Assembly: GCA_900319385.1 (NCBI GenBank) | Contig: ONOG01000002.1 | Coordinates: 1 to 64,000, forward strand | Direction: 5' to 3' | DNA length: 64,000 nt | Source: an uncultured Prevotellaceae bacterium | GTDB taxonomy: Bacteria; Bacteroidota; Bacteroidia; Bacteroidales; Bacteroidaceae | In this document: positions 44,622-53,003 of the stretch, piece by piece | Numbering within the stretch: the first letter of the stretch is position 1 | Layout of the letters: each line of letters begins with the position of its first letter | Notes under the pieces: model-generated | Database searches by the model: none | What the model saw: only the letters and a program-made list of their open reading frames with translations | Told to the model about the DNA's origin: nothing | Translations under genes and position numbers: made by a program

Positions 44622-46730
44622 TTATTTCATTTTCTTCAGACGTTTGTATTCTTTTTTCGTCAAGCGCATGAAGGAACCATGCTGAGGAGCACGCACCCCC
44701 TCGATATCGACGGGGTCGCGGAAGTTGCGCAGGTGGCGGTCGGCACGGCACAGGCGATAGTGCTTCGGGTTGGTGCTGTACTGGATGTATGCCACCACCC
44801 ATCCGTCGTCGCCCACGAGCTGAAAAGCGCTGCATCCTTCGCACTTCTTGTTGCCCTCGAAGCTCACGTAGTCGTTCTCGACCGGCTCACTCCACGGCCC
44901 TGTGAGGCTCTTTGCCGTGGCGGTGTAGATGCCTGGCTTGCCGCCTTCCTTCTTAATGAGCATGTGGTAGAGGCCGTCGCTTTCAAGGTAGTTGATGTCG
45001 GCATCGATGGTGGCGTAGCCCCAGTCGAAGAGCAGACGCGGCTTGGTCAGCTGTGTGAACGAACGGTCGGCATAGCTGTAGTACATACGGTCGTAGGCCT
45101 CTTCGCCGCGGTTCCACATCGAATAGTAAACGAAATAGCCGCCTCGACTGCCGTCAGCCCACACATAATTAGGGTCCCAGACAAATTGCGGTGCCCACAC
45201 ACGGTTCACCTTCGACCAGTCGCGATAGACGTCAGGGCTCTCGGGGTCGCAGAAGATTTCGCTGCCGCGCCTGAAGTCGAACGTCACGCTTTCCCACGTC
45301 AGCAGGTCGTCGGACCGCAGGAGGTCGATGCCGTAGTTGTCCCACACCTTCGACCGAGCCACACACATGTCGGTCGTGACCATCCGATAGCCCTTCGCAT
45401 CGTGGCTGCGGGCGATGTAGGCATCGCGGGTGCCCCCTTCGATGCGAGCGTGTTGCTGGGGGTCAAACACCGGTTTGCCTCCCATCACGTCCTCGAAGTG
45501 CAGGCCGTCGCGGCTGATGGCATAGGCCGTGTACTCTCCGTCGCCGCCCATGTGGCAGTAGAGGTAGCCGTAGGTGCCGCGTACGGGGTTCTGGGCCGGC
45601 ACATCTTCCACAGCCGGACCCTTCCAGTGGTCGATAAGCCGTTGCAGTTCGTCGCGTGTGACGTGGACGACAGCTCCGTGTTTCTGCTCCGAGAAATTGG
45701 TGCGGCGCATGGGGCAGCCAGGTTCATCGAAGTAGCCGAGGGGATGGAACGTCTTGAGGTCGGTGGTTTCGCAGAAGTAAAAGTTATGCGGTTGCATGGA
45801 GTAGCGGTCCTGCATCAGAATCCAACGGTCCTGTCCGATGAGTTTCCAAAGCATCGGAGCCTCATGCACGGCAGAGAGGCTGTCGCTAAAGGCGTAGTCG
45901 GTGGTGTAGGGGCCGGCGAGGCATGTGCTGGTCGAATGGCGCGGATGGCCGCTCTGAGTGGAGAAGAGGTGGTAGGTGCCGTCGATGAGCGTAATGTCGC
46001 TGTCGATCATGTGATTGGTCAGGTGTCCGTTGTCGTCGCAGGGTGCTCCGAAGAGGAAGCGTGGCGCGGAGAGCATGGTGTCGAAAGCATCGTTCATGAG
46101 GACGTAGCGGATGTGGTTGCGGCCTCGGAAGAATCGCGTCGTGAAGTGCATGAGAATGTGACCCGTCGCGGGGTCGGTAATCATCTCCGGTGCCCAGACG
46201 CAACCGACGTCCTTCCACGAGATGGGATGCCCTTCGTCGTCAAACTCGCCCGTCGGACAGGTCAATGCGCTGAAGTCGAGGTTGGTGCGTCGCCAGTGGA
46301 TGAGGTCAAACGACTTGAGCAGAACGAGCCCGCGGTTGTTGCCCCAGTCGTAGATTCTGCCGTCGCGCTCCCACTCGGTAGTGCGCACTCCGTCACGCTG
46401 TCCGAAGACGTGCAGGTCGGTCATGGCCACACAGAACCCGCCGTCGGGACCACGGAAGATGTAGGGATCGCGGATGCCGTGCTGCACGGCAATCGTGTCG
46501 CCCGCCATGATGGGACGGTCGTCGTTGAGTGCTGTCCAGGTGAACCCATCCCAACTGTAGGCCATGTGCAGGCCGTGGTCGGCATCTTTGTGATAGACCA
46601 TCACATAGCCCGCCATGTCTTTTTCGGAGGGAATGGGACGTGTGGAACGAGTATTGTCGTTACATTTTTGTGCGTAGGTAGCAGTGTTGAAGACAATTGC
46701 CAGCAGCAGGGCGAAGAATGTATGCTTCAT
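44622..46730 (-). CDS. Secreted protein with two GH43-like beta-propellers
   Basis: The 702-residue product has a signal peptide (to about residue 20). It contains two five-bladed propeller-like halves. The first (about 35-340) has HGIRDPYIFRGPDGGFCVAMTD, WAPEMITDPATGHILMHFTT and MIDSDITLIDGTYHLF; the second (about 390-690) has GGTRDAYIARSHDAKGYRMVTT, VWAPQFVWDPNY and TIDADINYLESDGLYHMLIKKEGG. The RDP/WAPE/DSD-type acidic residues fit GH43-type catalysis, probably on an alpha-arabinosyl or similar sugar. Specificity is not predictable. It is divergent from the alginate-lyase-like gene. Confidence 0.82.
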   Translation of the reverse strand: MKHTFFALLLAIVFNTATYAQKCNDNTRSTRPIPSEKDMAGYVMVYHKDADHGLHMAYSWDGFTWTALNDDRPIMAGDTIAVQHGIRDPYIFRGPDGGFCVAMTDLHVFGQRDGVRTTEWERDGRIYDWGNNRGLVLLKSFDLIHWRRTNLDFSALTCPTGEFDDEGHPISWKDVGCVWAPEMITDPATGHILMHFTTRFFRGRNHIRYVLMNDAFDTMLSAPRFLFGAPCDDNGHLTNHMIDSDITLIDGTYHLFSTQSGHPRHSTSTCLAGPYTTDYAFSDSLSAVHEAPMLWKLIGQDRWILMQDRYSMQPHNFYFCETTDLKTFHPLGYFDEPGCPMRRTNFSEQKHGAVVHVTRDELQRLIDHWKGPAVEDVPAQNPVRGTYGYLYCHMGGDGEYTAYAISRDGLHFEDVMGGKPVFDPQQHARIEGGTRDAYIARSHDAKGYRMVTTDMCVARSKVWDNYGIDLLRSDDLLTWESVTFDFRRGSEIFCDPESPDVYRDWSKVNRVWAPQFVWDPNYVWADGSRGGYFVYYSMWNRGEEAYDRMYYSYADRSFTQLTKPRLLFDWGYATIDADINYLESDGLYHMLIKKEGGKPGIYTATAKSLTGPWSEPVENDYVSFEGNKKCEGCSAFQLVGDDGWVVAYIQYSTNPKHYRLCRADRHLRNFRDPVDIEGVRAPQHGSFMRLTKKEYKRLKKMK

Positions 46731-46753
46731 ATTTTTATATTGTTAAGATCTTT

Positions 46754-46761
46754 CAAAATTA
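46754..46761 (-). promoter_or_regulatory. Predicted -7 box TAATTTTG of the GH43-like gene
   Basis: The minus strand reads TAATTTTG 23 bases before the ATG. The divergent lyase-like gene has TAATTTTG at 46825-46832, 34 bases before its ATG, so a 135-bp region drives both. Confidence 0.5.
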
Positions 46762-46824
46762 GATAATAAATCGGGAATAAAGAAACATTTTTCTGTTTTT
46801 TTTCTCTTTTAGCATATTTCTTAC

Positions 46825-46832
46825 TAATTTTG
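46825..46832 (+). promoter_or_regulatory. Predicted -7 box TAATTTTG of the lyase-like gene
   Basis: It lies 34 bases before the ATG at 46867, after a T-rich tract. No clear -33 TTG is visible. Confidence 0.5.
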
Positions 46833-46866
46833 CAGTGGAAACATTAACAATTAACACCTACAAAAC

Positions 46867-49857
46867 ATGAAAACTATTCAAAAACTATGGCTGGCGTGTG
46901 CCGTCATGCTGCTTGGTTCAGCAACAGCTCAGGCTCAGTCCACAGCTGCGTCGCGGCTCGACGCCGCGATTGCGGACGCCACGGCGTATCTCGACACTTG
47001 CCAGACTAACTACTATCCTTACGGACTGTTGGAGAACCTGCGCGACGCCATTACGGCAGCAAACAACCTGCGGGCCGGCGATGCGACCACAACAGAGCTG
47101 AACTCTCAGCGCACCAAGGTGACCGACGCCTTGTCAGCCTTGTCAGCTGGATTCGGGAAAGTGCGGTTCGAACCCGTCGTCAGCACCGAAGTCTACGACC
47201 CACAGCGCGGTTTCATCCACCCGGGTGGCCTGCACACACGTGCCGACTTCGACCGCATCAAAGCCCTGCTGGCTGCGGGTAACGAAAAGGTGACCGCCGC
47301 CTACAACGTGCTCAAGACGGCTGGATATGCCCAGCCCGGCACTGGCACCAGCCCTGTCGAGACGATTGTGCGCGGAGGTGGTTCGGGCGAAAACTACATA
47401 AACGCTGCCCGTGGCGGTGCCATTGCCTACCAAAACGCCCTGCGCTGGCAAATCGAGGGCAACGAAGCCTGCGCCAAGAATGCCGTCAAAGTGCTCATGG
47501 CATGGGCCAATACCACGAAGGGCATCGGTGGCGACACCAACTACGCCCTGGCTGCAGGCCTCTACGGCTATGCCTTCGCTCAGGCGGCCGAACTCGTGCG
47601 CGACTACGACGGATGGAGCGCAGAGGATTTCCAGACCTTCCGCCAGTGGATGCTCGACGTGTGGTACCCTTCGGCCATGGGATTCCTGCGCGGACGCAAC
47701 GGCACGTGGGAGAACGCCGGCCGCTGGTGGCAGGCCCCGGGCCACTACTGGTCGAACTGGGGACTGTGCAACGCACTGTGCATCCTGTCGATCGGCGTGC
47801 TTTGCGACGACGTCTTCATCTATAACCAAGGTCTTTCGTTCATCAAGCACGACCAGTGCGGCACCTTCACCGACCCACGCACGGCAAATCCTATCGTCAA
47901 CGACGGACTCGTAGAGTTCTTCGGCAACCTCATCGTCACGACGTCCGAGAGTGAGCTGGAGACCGGTGCGTATGGCAAGCTCGGACAGATGAACGAGAGC
48001 GGACGCGACGGCGGCCATGCAGCCATGGCGCTCGGCCTGGCGGTCGATGTGGCACACTTGGGCTACAACCAGGGCGACGACCTCTTCGCCTTCATGGACC
48101 ACCGACTGGCAGCTGGCATCGAATTCACCGCCGCCTGCACCCAGAATGTGAGCGGATTGCCTTGGACTAACTATCAGTATGTATCAAGCGGTTACGCCGC
48201 CACCGACAGTCGTGCATGGGTGATGACCGAACCCGCCATGCCAGCCCATACCCGCAACTACTGGGGCACCGTCATCGGTCACTACGAAGGCGTGAAGGGT
48301 GTGCGCATGCCGTTCTCCGAAAAGGCCTATGCCGCCATGGGCATCGACGGCGGCGGAGCCGGAGCTACGAGCGGCGGCTACGACCACTTGGGCTACAGCG
48401 TGCTGATGAACACCCGCGAGCCCCAGCTGGCACCCGTCGAACAGGTGCCGACCGAGCTCGCCGGACACATCGTCTTCAACGGACGGACACTCAACTATAA
48501 CGAACTGGGCGGACTCACCAACACCTACACCCGAAACAACCTCAGCGCAGCCGTCAAGCCCGGACAGACCGTACGGCTCGTGCCCGTGCTGCCCGAAGGC
48601 GAGGAGAATACGGGGAAGTGGCTGTGGGAGAGCGGCGAGACGACGCAGGAACTGGAGGTGACGACCGACCGCAGCCAGGTCTATCGTGTGACCTACACCA
48701 ACGCCCGCGGCATCGAGAGCCAGCAGTGCTTCAGCATAGCTGTGCAGGGCGACAGCTGGCCGCAGAGTGCTACCACCTCCATCGCGCTCAACGGCGAAGT
48801 GATCGGCACCGACGAGGCGACGGTGGATTATGGCAGCAAGCTCACGCTCACGCTGACCAACCGCTTTGGCGGCGGCATCGACGCATTCAGTTCGTGCCTC
48901 TGGGACACGGGTGCCACGACTGCCAGCCTCACCACCGACGAACTGGTGCGCGACCGCGACTTCTACGTGGCGCTGGTCACCCAGGGAGGCGCATACAACG
49001 TGCGGCGCATCCGTATCCATGTCAAGAACTACAAGCAGCAAGTGACGGTGAACAAGACGGACTATCCCGATGCCACCACGAAGATTGTGGAGAAGGGCGA
49101 CAACGTGGTGATTGGCCCTGTGACCAATAAGAACTACCGAGCGCTGAAATGCCAGTGGGACAGCGGCGAAACGTCGCAGACGCTCAAGTTCGACGCCATC
49201 GAGACTTCGCAGCTGCGCACACTCACCTTCACCGACGACACGGGCGAGGAGCACAGCGTCGAATACCGCATACTGGTGAAGAACCCCGACGGCGATGCAC
49301 TCATCGAGCCTGGGAACTACATCATCCGCGACTATGCGTCCGGCCTCGTGCTGACCAACGGCGGCAGCAGTGCCCTGTTCGAGGAGGAAATAGAAGGCGA
49401 GTCGGCTGATGCCTCGCAGGTTTGGAAGATTACCGCCAAGGAAACGGCTGCGACACAGTACAACATCCAGTCTGTGCTCGACGACACATACCTCACCATC
49501 ACGGCCTCTCTCAAGGAAGAGGCGCAGACCTATCCGCTACGCGCCGAGCAGGCGGTGGGCGCCGACTTCTATGTGCTGCGCACACGGTCGGGAAAGTATT
49601 GGGGGAAGAAAGAAAACAACAAGGTGGACTACGGTTCATCTACCCTGACCGACTATCCCTTCCAGCTGATACCGGTCGAAGACCAGCCTGCCACCGGCAT
49701 CGGGGAAGTTGAAAGTGAAAAGTTAAAAGTGGAAAGTACAAAGATTTTCGACCTGCAGGGCCGTCACCTCTCGTCGCCCCGACGCGGCATCAACCTTGTG
49801 CGCGAGACCTTGCCCGACGGAACTGTTCGGGTGAAAAAAGTCTTCCGTAGTAAATAG
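46867..49857 (+). CDS. Secreted alginate-lyase-like multidomain protein
   Basis: The 996-residue product has a signal peptide (ending TAQAQ). Residues 25-95 are a FIVAR-like helical hairpin. Residues about 105-430 resemble the alginate lyase (alpha/alpha toroid) family: HPGGLHTRADFDRIKALLAAG, ALRWQIEGNEACAKNAVKVLMAWA, GTWENAGRWWQAPGHYWSNWG. Several Ig-like segments follow (540-800), then a ricin-like beta-trefoil region (about 815-945, PGNYIIRDYASGLVL) and a C-terminal sorting-like domain (IFDLQGRHLSSPRRGINLV). The linker EVESEKLKVEST at about 947-958 is encoded by a GTGAAAA-type repeat. Polysaccharide lyase activity is inferred; the substrate may be glucuronan or alginate. Its 3' end overlaps the MATE gene by 68 bases. 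Confidence 0.8.
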   Translation: MKTIQKLWLACAVMLLGSATAQAQSTAASRLDAAIADATAYLDTCQTNYYPYGLLENLRDAITAANNLRAGDATTTELNSQRTKVTDALSALSAGFGKVRFEPVVSTEVYDPQRGFIHPGGLHTRADFDRIKALLAAGNEKVTAAYNVLKTAGYAQPGTGTSPVETIVRGGGSGENYINAARGGAIAYQNALRWQIEGNEACAKNAVKVLMAWANTTKGIGGDTNYALAAGLYGYAFAQAAELVRDYDGWSAEDFQTFRQWMLDVWYPSAMGFLRGRNGTWENAGRWWQAPGHYWSNWGLCNALCILSIGVLCDDVFIYNQGLSFIKHDQCGTFTDPRTANPIVNDGLVEFFGNLIVTTSESELETGAYGKLGQMNESGRDGGHAAMALGLAVDVAHLGYNQGDDLFAFMDHRLAAGIEFTAACTQNVSGLPWTNYQYVSSGYAATDSRAWVMTEPAMPAHTRNYWGTVIGHYEGVKGVRMPFSEKAYAAMGIDGGGAGATSGGYDHLGYSVLMNTREPQLAPVEQVPTELAGHIVFNGRTLNYNELGGLTNTYTRNNLSAAVKPGQTVRLVPVLPEGEENTGKWLWESGETTQELEVTTDRSQVYRVTYTNARGIESQQCFSIAVQGDSWPQSATTSIALNGEVIGTDEATVDYGSKLTLTLTNRFGGGIDAFSSCLWDTGATTASLTTDELVRDRDFYVALVTQGGAYNVRRIRIHVKNYKQQVTVNKTDYPDATTKIVEKGDNVVIGPVTNKNYRALKCQWDSGETSQTLKFDAIETSQLRTLTFTDDTGEEHSVEYRILVKNPDGDALIEPGNYIIRDYASGLVLTNGGSSALFEEEIEGESADASQVWKITAKETAATQYNIQSVLDDTYLTITASLKEEAQTYPLRAEQAVGADFYVLRTRSGKYWGKKENNKVDYGSSTLTDYPFQLIPVEDQPATGIGEVESEKLKVESTKIFDLQGRHLSSPRRGINLVRETLPDGTVRVKKVFRSK
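49705..49740. repeat. GTGAAAA-type repeat inside the lyase-like gene
   Basis: The run GTTGAAAGTGAAAAGTTAAA plus AGTGGAAAGT is the intergenic 7-mer array embedded in frame. It encodes a charged linker ahead of the C-terminal domain. Confidence 0.8.
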
Positions 49858-51175
49858 TCTGCACCACGCCCCGCGTGAGCAGAAACAGCAGATAGGCGAG
49901 CCACAGCATGTGGTTCGCCTTTTCTGTGAAAAGACGTGTCAGCACGACGTGGCAGCCGAAGAACAGTACGGCGGCGATGGCCGACGAGACGAGCATCTGG
50001 CGCGTGCGGGTCGTGCCGATATAGACGCCGTCCCACACGAATGCCGCCACGCCGCACAGGGGCAGCAGCGTCGCCCACGGCAGATAGACGTTCGATGCAG
50101 CCACCACGGCAGCGTCGTCGGTCAGCAGACGCAGAAAGTCCAGTCCGCCAAGGGCATAGACCGACGTGAACACGACGACCAGCCCTCCGCCCCACACAAA
50201 CACGGCCTGCACCGTGCGGCGGAATGCCTGACGGTCGCCGGCCCCGTAGAACTTGCCGCACATCGCTTCGGCGGCGTAGGCGAAGCCGTCCATCACGTAG
50301 GAGAACAGGAGCGAAAACTGCAGCAGCAGCGAGTTGACCGCCAGCACTGTGTCGCCTTGTCGTGCGCCTGCGCTGGTGAAGAAGAACATCACCGCCACCA
50401 TGAAGAACGTGCGGAGGAAGATGTCGATATAGACAGCCCCCCTCCGACTCCCCCCGATAGGGGGAGAGGGCTGACTATCTGAAACATTTACTTCATCTAC
50501 AACCGTTATGGCCTCTCCCCCTGCCGGTGGGGTCCGCAGGGGGGCTGTTACCTTCTTCACTAACCACAGTCCCACGCCCAATCCCGTCCACTGCGCCACG
50601 AGCGTGCCCAGTGCCACGCCCTCGACCTTCATGTCCAGGCCGAAGACGAAGGCGAAGCTGGCCACGATGTTCACCACATTCTGCACGATCGAGATGAGCA
50701 TCGGGCGTCGCGAGTCCTGCATCCCCAGGAACCAGCCGTTCAGAGCCGTGAGCGGAAGCATGGCCGGCGCACCCCAGATACATATATTAAAGTACGCGCG
50801 CGCGTAGTTGGCCACATCGTCGGTCGGCGACAGGAGCCAAAGCAACGCCTCGCGCAGCGGCCAGCAGAGGACAAGCAGCCCCACGCCCAGCAGCAGTCCC
50901 GTGAGCAGGGAGCGGCTCAGCAGCTGTTCCACCTCGTCGCGCCGCCCGGCCCCCAGTGCCTGGCTCGTCAGGCCGCTCGTACCCATGCGCAGGAAGCCCA
51001 GCAACCAGTACATCAGGTTGAACATCATGCCCCCCGCCGCCACGGCTCCGATGTAGGCCGTCGCGCCGAGGTGTCCGCTGATGCCGGCATCGACCAGCCC
51101 CAACAGCGGGACGGTGACGTTGCTCACAATGGCCGGCACGGCGATGCGCAGGATGTCGCGGTTCGTTCTGTTCAT
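49790..51175 (-). CDS. MATE family efflux protein with repeat-derived loop
   Basis: The 461-residue product has 12 membrane helices and fits the MATE/DinF family, which expels drugs or metabolites with Na+ or H+. Landmarks are VPAIVSNVTVPLLGLVDAGISGHLG, QALGAGRRDEVEQLL and, after the central loop, FFFTSAGARQGDTVLAVN. The central cytoplasmic loop (about residues 210-250) contains the palindromic repeat at 50433-50548, which adds PLRTPPAGGEAI ... SQPSPPIGGSRRG. Relatives have a short linker here. A TAACTTTG -7 box is at 51186-51193. It overlaps the convergent lyase-like gene. Confidence 0.9.
   Translation of the reverse strand: MNRTNRDILRIAVPAIVSNVTVPLLGLVDAGISGHLGATAYIGAVAAGGMMFNLMYWLLGFLRMGTSGLTSQALGAGRRDEVEQLLSRSLLTGLLLGVGLLVLCWPLREALLWLLSPTDDVANYARAYFNICIWGAPAMLPLTALNGWFLGMQDSRRPMLISIVQNVVNIVASFAFVFGLDMKVEGVALGTLVAQWTGLGVGLWLVKKVTAPLRTPPAGGEAITVVDEVNVSDSQPSPPIGGSRRGAVYIDIFLRTFFMVAVMFFFTSAGARQGDTVLAVNSLLLQFSLLFSYVMDGFAYAAEAMCGKFYGAGDRQAFRRTVQAVFVWGGGLVVVFTSVYALGGLDFLRLLTDDAAVVAASNVYLPWATLLPLCGVAAFVWDGVYIGTTRTRQMLVSSAIAAVLFFGCHVVLTRLFTEKANHMLWLAYLLFLLTRGVVQTIYYGRLFSPEQFRRARSRAQG
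50433..50548. repeat. Inverted repeat inside the MATE gene
   Basis: Arms of about 37 bases (ACAGCCCCCCTCCGACTCCC at 50433 onward and its near inverse ending GGGGGGCTGT at 50548) enclose about 40 bases. It is the CCTCCCCC family, read in frame as a Pro/Gly-rich loop. Confidence 0.8.
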
Positions 51176-51185
51176 ATTCAGGGTG

Positions 51186-51193
51186 CAAAGTTA
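51186..51193 (-). promoter_or_regulatory. Predicted -7 box TAACTTTG of the MATE gene
   Basis: The minus strand reads TAACTTTG 10 bases before the ATG at 51175, giving a very short leader. Confidence 0.5.
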
Positions 51194-51351
51194 CGATTAA
51201 GTGAGCGGAATACGAAAAGAAAAGCCCTCTTTTCTTTTCGCATTCCCGAACGGCAGTAAGTTCGACCGAAGGTCAAAGTTACCAGATGCGCGGTACACAA
51301 CGATTCAACTTCAAGCCTGCAAAATATATTATTAGTGTCTGGCAAAAGACA

Positions 51352-51578
51352 GCCCCGAAGGGGCGACAGACCATAGGCAGGGGTGAAGCAAAGCGCAACC
51401 CCTGCTATGGATATGACAGGAACGAAGCCCCGAAGGGGCGACAGGCAAGCTGAATAGTTGGCTATACAATGCTGCGTCTTTTATCTGTCGCCCCTTCGGG
51501 GCTACATTAACTACTGAACACCGAGCAGGGGTTGCGCTTTGCTTCACCCCTGCCTATGGTCTGTCGCCCCTTTGGGGC
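51352..51578. repeat. Large composite palindrome (REP/BIME-like)
   Basis: Arms 51352-51406 and 51524-51578 (55 bases each) are inverted copies with only one mismatch (T for C in the terminal GGGGCTT/GCCCCGAA region). Each contains GCCCCGAAGGGGCGACAG and ACCATAGGCAGGGGTGAAGC. Two further GCCCCGAAGGGGCGACAG units, also inverted, lie inside at 51427 and 51485. It fits a REP/BIME-type element; no transposase is present in the window. Confidence 0.85.
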
Positions 51579-51741
51579 TTACCCTGTCCCCTGATGCCAA
51601 AATACCACTCAAAGCCTATGGCGATGGGCACCTGGCAATTTTAATCTTAGGTTGATCGAACGCCAAAGTAAAGCATCAACTTCGGCCAACGGCATCGACA
51701 ACTTCTGTCATGTGAACAATAAACTGGGTGACAGTGCGGAA

Positions 51742-51836
51742 AAAACTCAAAATATCAATGATATTTCTGCAAATTCCATTGATATTTCTACAAATTCCAT
51801 TGATATTTTTGAAAATATCATTGATATTTTGACTTT
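51742..51836. repeat. 95-bp inverted-end repeat element, copy 2
   Basis: It has the same length, ends (AAAACTCAAAATATC and GATATTTTGACTTT) and 21-bp interior units as 35364-35458. It lies 166 bases before the cyclophilin gene. Confidence 0.85.
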
Positions 51837-52002
51837 CTTCGGCACACAGCGCCACGATGCTCCGCACTCCGGCGGTCTTTGGTGTGCTGTGTGCCCAAGT
51901 TCAGGGGGTGCAAAAAAAATCACCAGATTTGCGTCGCGTAAATTTTATTTTTCGTATTTTTGCAGCGCAAAGCATCGTATAATACCTAAACATACACTAA
52001 CA
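51837..52002. promoter_or_regulatory. Upstream region of the cyclophilin gene
   Basis: A TATTTTTG -7-like box is at 51955-51962, 40 bases before the ATG. A TTTG at 51928-51931 is 23 bases upstream of it, which is longer than usual, so the promoter call is weak. Confidence 0.35.
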
Positions 52003-52845
52003 ATGAGACACACACTTAGCACACTGCTCATGTTCGTCCTGCTGCTGCCCGCCCTGAGTTGCAGCGGCCAGAACGGCGAAAAGGAAACCGAAGTATTGCT
52101 CGAAACGACGGCTGGCGACATCCGCATCCGTTTGTTCAACGACACACCCATCCATCGCGACAATTTCGTCAAGAACGTCCAGGCGGGAAAGTACGACGGC
52201 GTGCTCTTCCACCGCGTCATCCGCAACTTCATGATCCAGACAGGCGACCCGAACACGCGCCCTGGACACGAGGCCGAACTCGAGGCTGCCAACAACGGAA
52301 CGGCTGAGCCTTCGCCCACCATCGAGGCCGAAATCCTGTTCCCGAAATACTTCCACAAGCGGGGCATGGTGGCTGCCGCACGCGAAGGCGACGACGTGAA
52401 TCCTGAGAAGGCGAGCGATGCCCACCAGTTCTACATCGTCACGGGAAAGTTCCAGAACGAACAGGCGTTGTTGGGTGTGGAGCTGGCACGCAAGGACGCC
52501 CGCGTGCAGCAAGTCTATCGCCAGAAGATGATGGCCCGCGCTGCGGAGCTGGACGCCCTGCGGCGTGCGCGTGAGACGACGAAACTGAGCAACGTGCTCG
52601 AAGACCTGCTCGACGAGGCGCGCATGGAGGTGGACCAGCTGCCGCGTTCGTTGTTCGAATACACCACCGAGCAGCAGCGTGCCTACCGTTCGGTCGGCGG
52701 TGCTCCGTGGCTTGACGGTGAATACACCATCTTCGGCGAAGTGGTGGAGGGCATGAAAATCGTCCTCGACATCGAGAAGGTGAAGACCGACGACAACGAC
52801 AAGCCTGTGAAGGAGGTGAGAATCGTCAAGGCCAGTGTGAAGTAG
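52003..52845 (+). CDS. Cyclophilin-type peptidyl-prolyl isomerase lipoprotein
   Basis: The 280-residue product has a lipoprotein signal (LPALSC, Cys20) and a cyclophilin domain that is split by an insert. The first part (about 30-100) has VLLETTAGDIRIRLFNDTPIHRDNFVKN and VLFHRVIRNFMIQTGDP; HQFYIVTGKF follows near 145. A helical insert of about 65 residues (155-220, RQKMMARAAELDALRRARE) comes before the last strands GAPWLDGEYTIFGEVVEGMKIVLDIEKV. It should assist folding in the periplasm. The ATG at 52003 is preferred; a longer frame would run through the repeat element. Confidence 0.93.
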   Translation: MRHTLSTLLMFVLLLPALSCSGQNGEKETEVLLETTAGDIRIRLFNDTPIHRDNFVKNVQAGKYDGVLFHRVIRNFMIQTGDPNTRPGHEAELEAANNGTAEPSPTIEAEILFPKYFHKRGMVAAAREGDDVNPEKASDAHQFYIVTGKFQNEQALLGVELARKDARVQQVYRQKMMARAAELDALRRARETTKLSNVLEDLLDEARMEVDQLPRSLFEYTTEQQRAYRSVGGAPWLDGEYTIFGEVVEGMKIVLDIEKVKTDDNDKPVKEVRIVKASVK

Positions 52846-52846
52846 A

Positions 52847-53002
52847 AGCCTCCCCCCACCCTCCCTCCGAAGAAGGGGGAGAACGGAGCACATATAGCAT
52901 CGCCCTGCAACGTGGAATCGCTTGAAGCGAAAGCATGTTGCAGGGCGTTGCTTCTTTTACTACCGTTCTTCCCCTCCTTCGGAGGGGGGCGGGGGGAGGC
53001 TT
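52847..53002. terminator. Nested inverted repeats between convergent genes
   Basis: Outer arms AAGCCTCCCCCCACCCTCCC (from 52847) and GCGGGGGGAGGCTT (to 53002) belong to the CCTCCCCC family. Inside, CGCCCTGCAACGT (52901) pairs with ATGTTGCAGGGCG (ending about 52946), with a small CGCTT-GAA-GCG stem in the loop. It fills the gap between the convergent cyclophilin and Omp28 genes and can stop both. Confidence 0.8.
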
Positions 53003-53003
53003 T

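Noticed and set aside
51652-52002. N-terminal extension of the cyclophilin frame
   Set aside because: It is the translation of the 95-bp repeat and promoter; the signal peptide begins at 52003.
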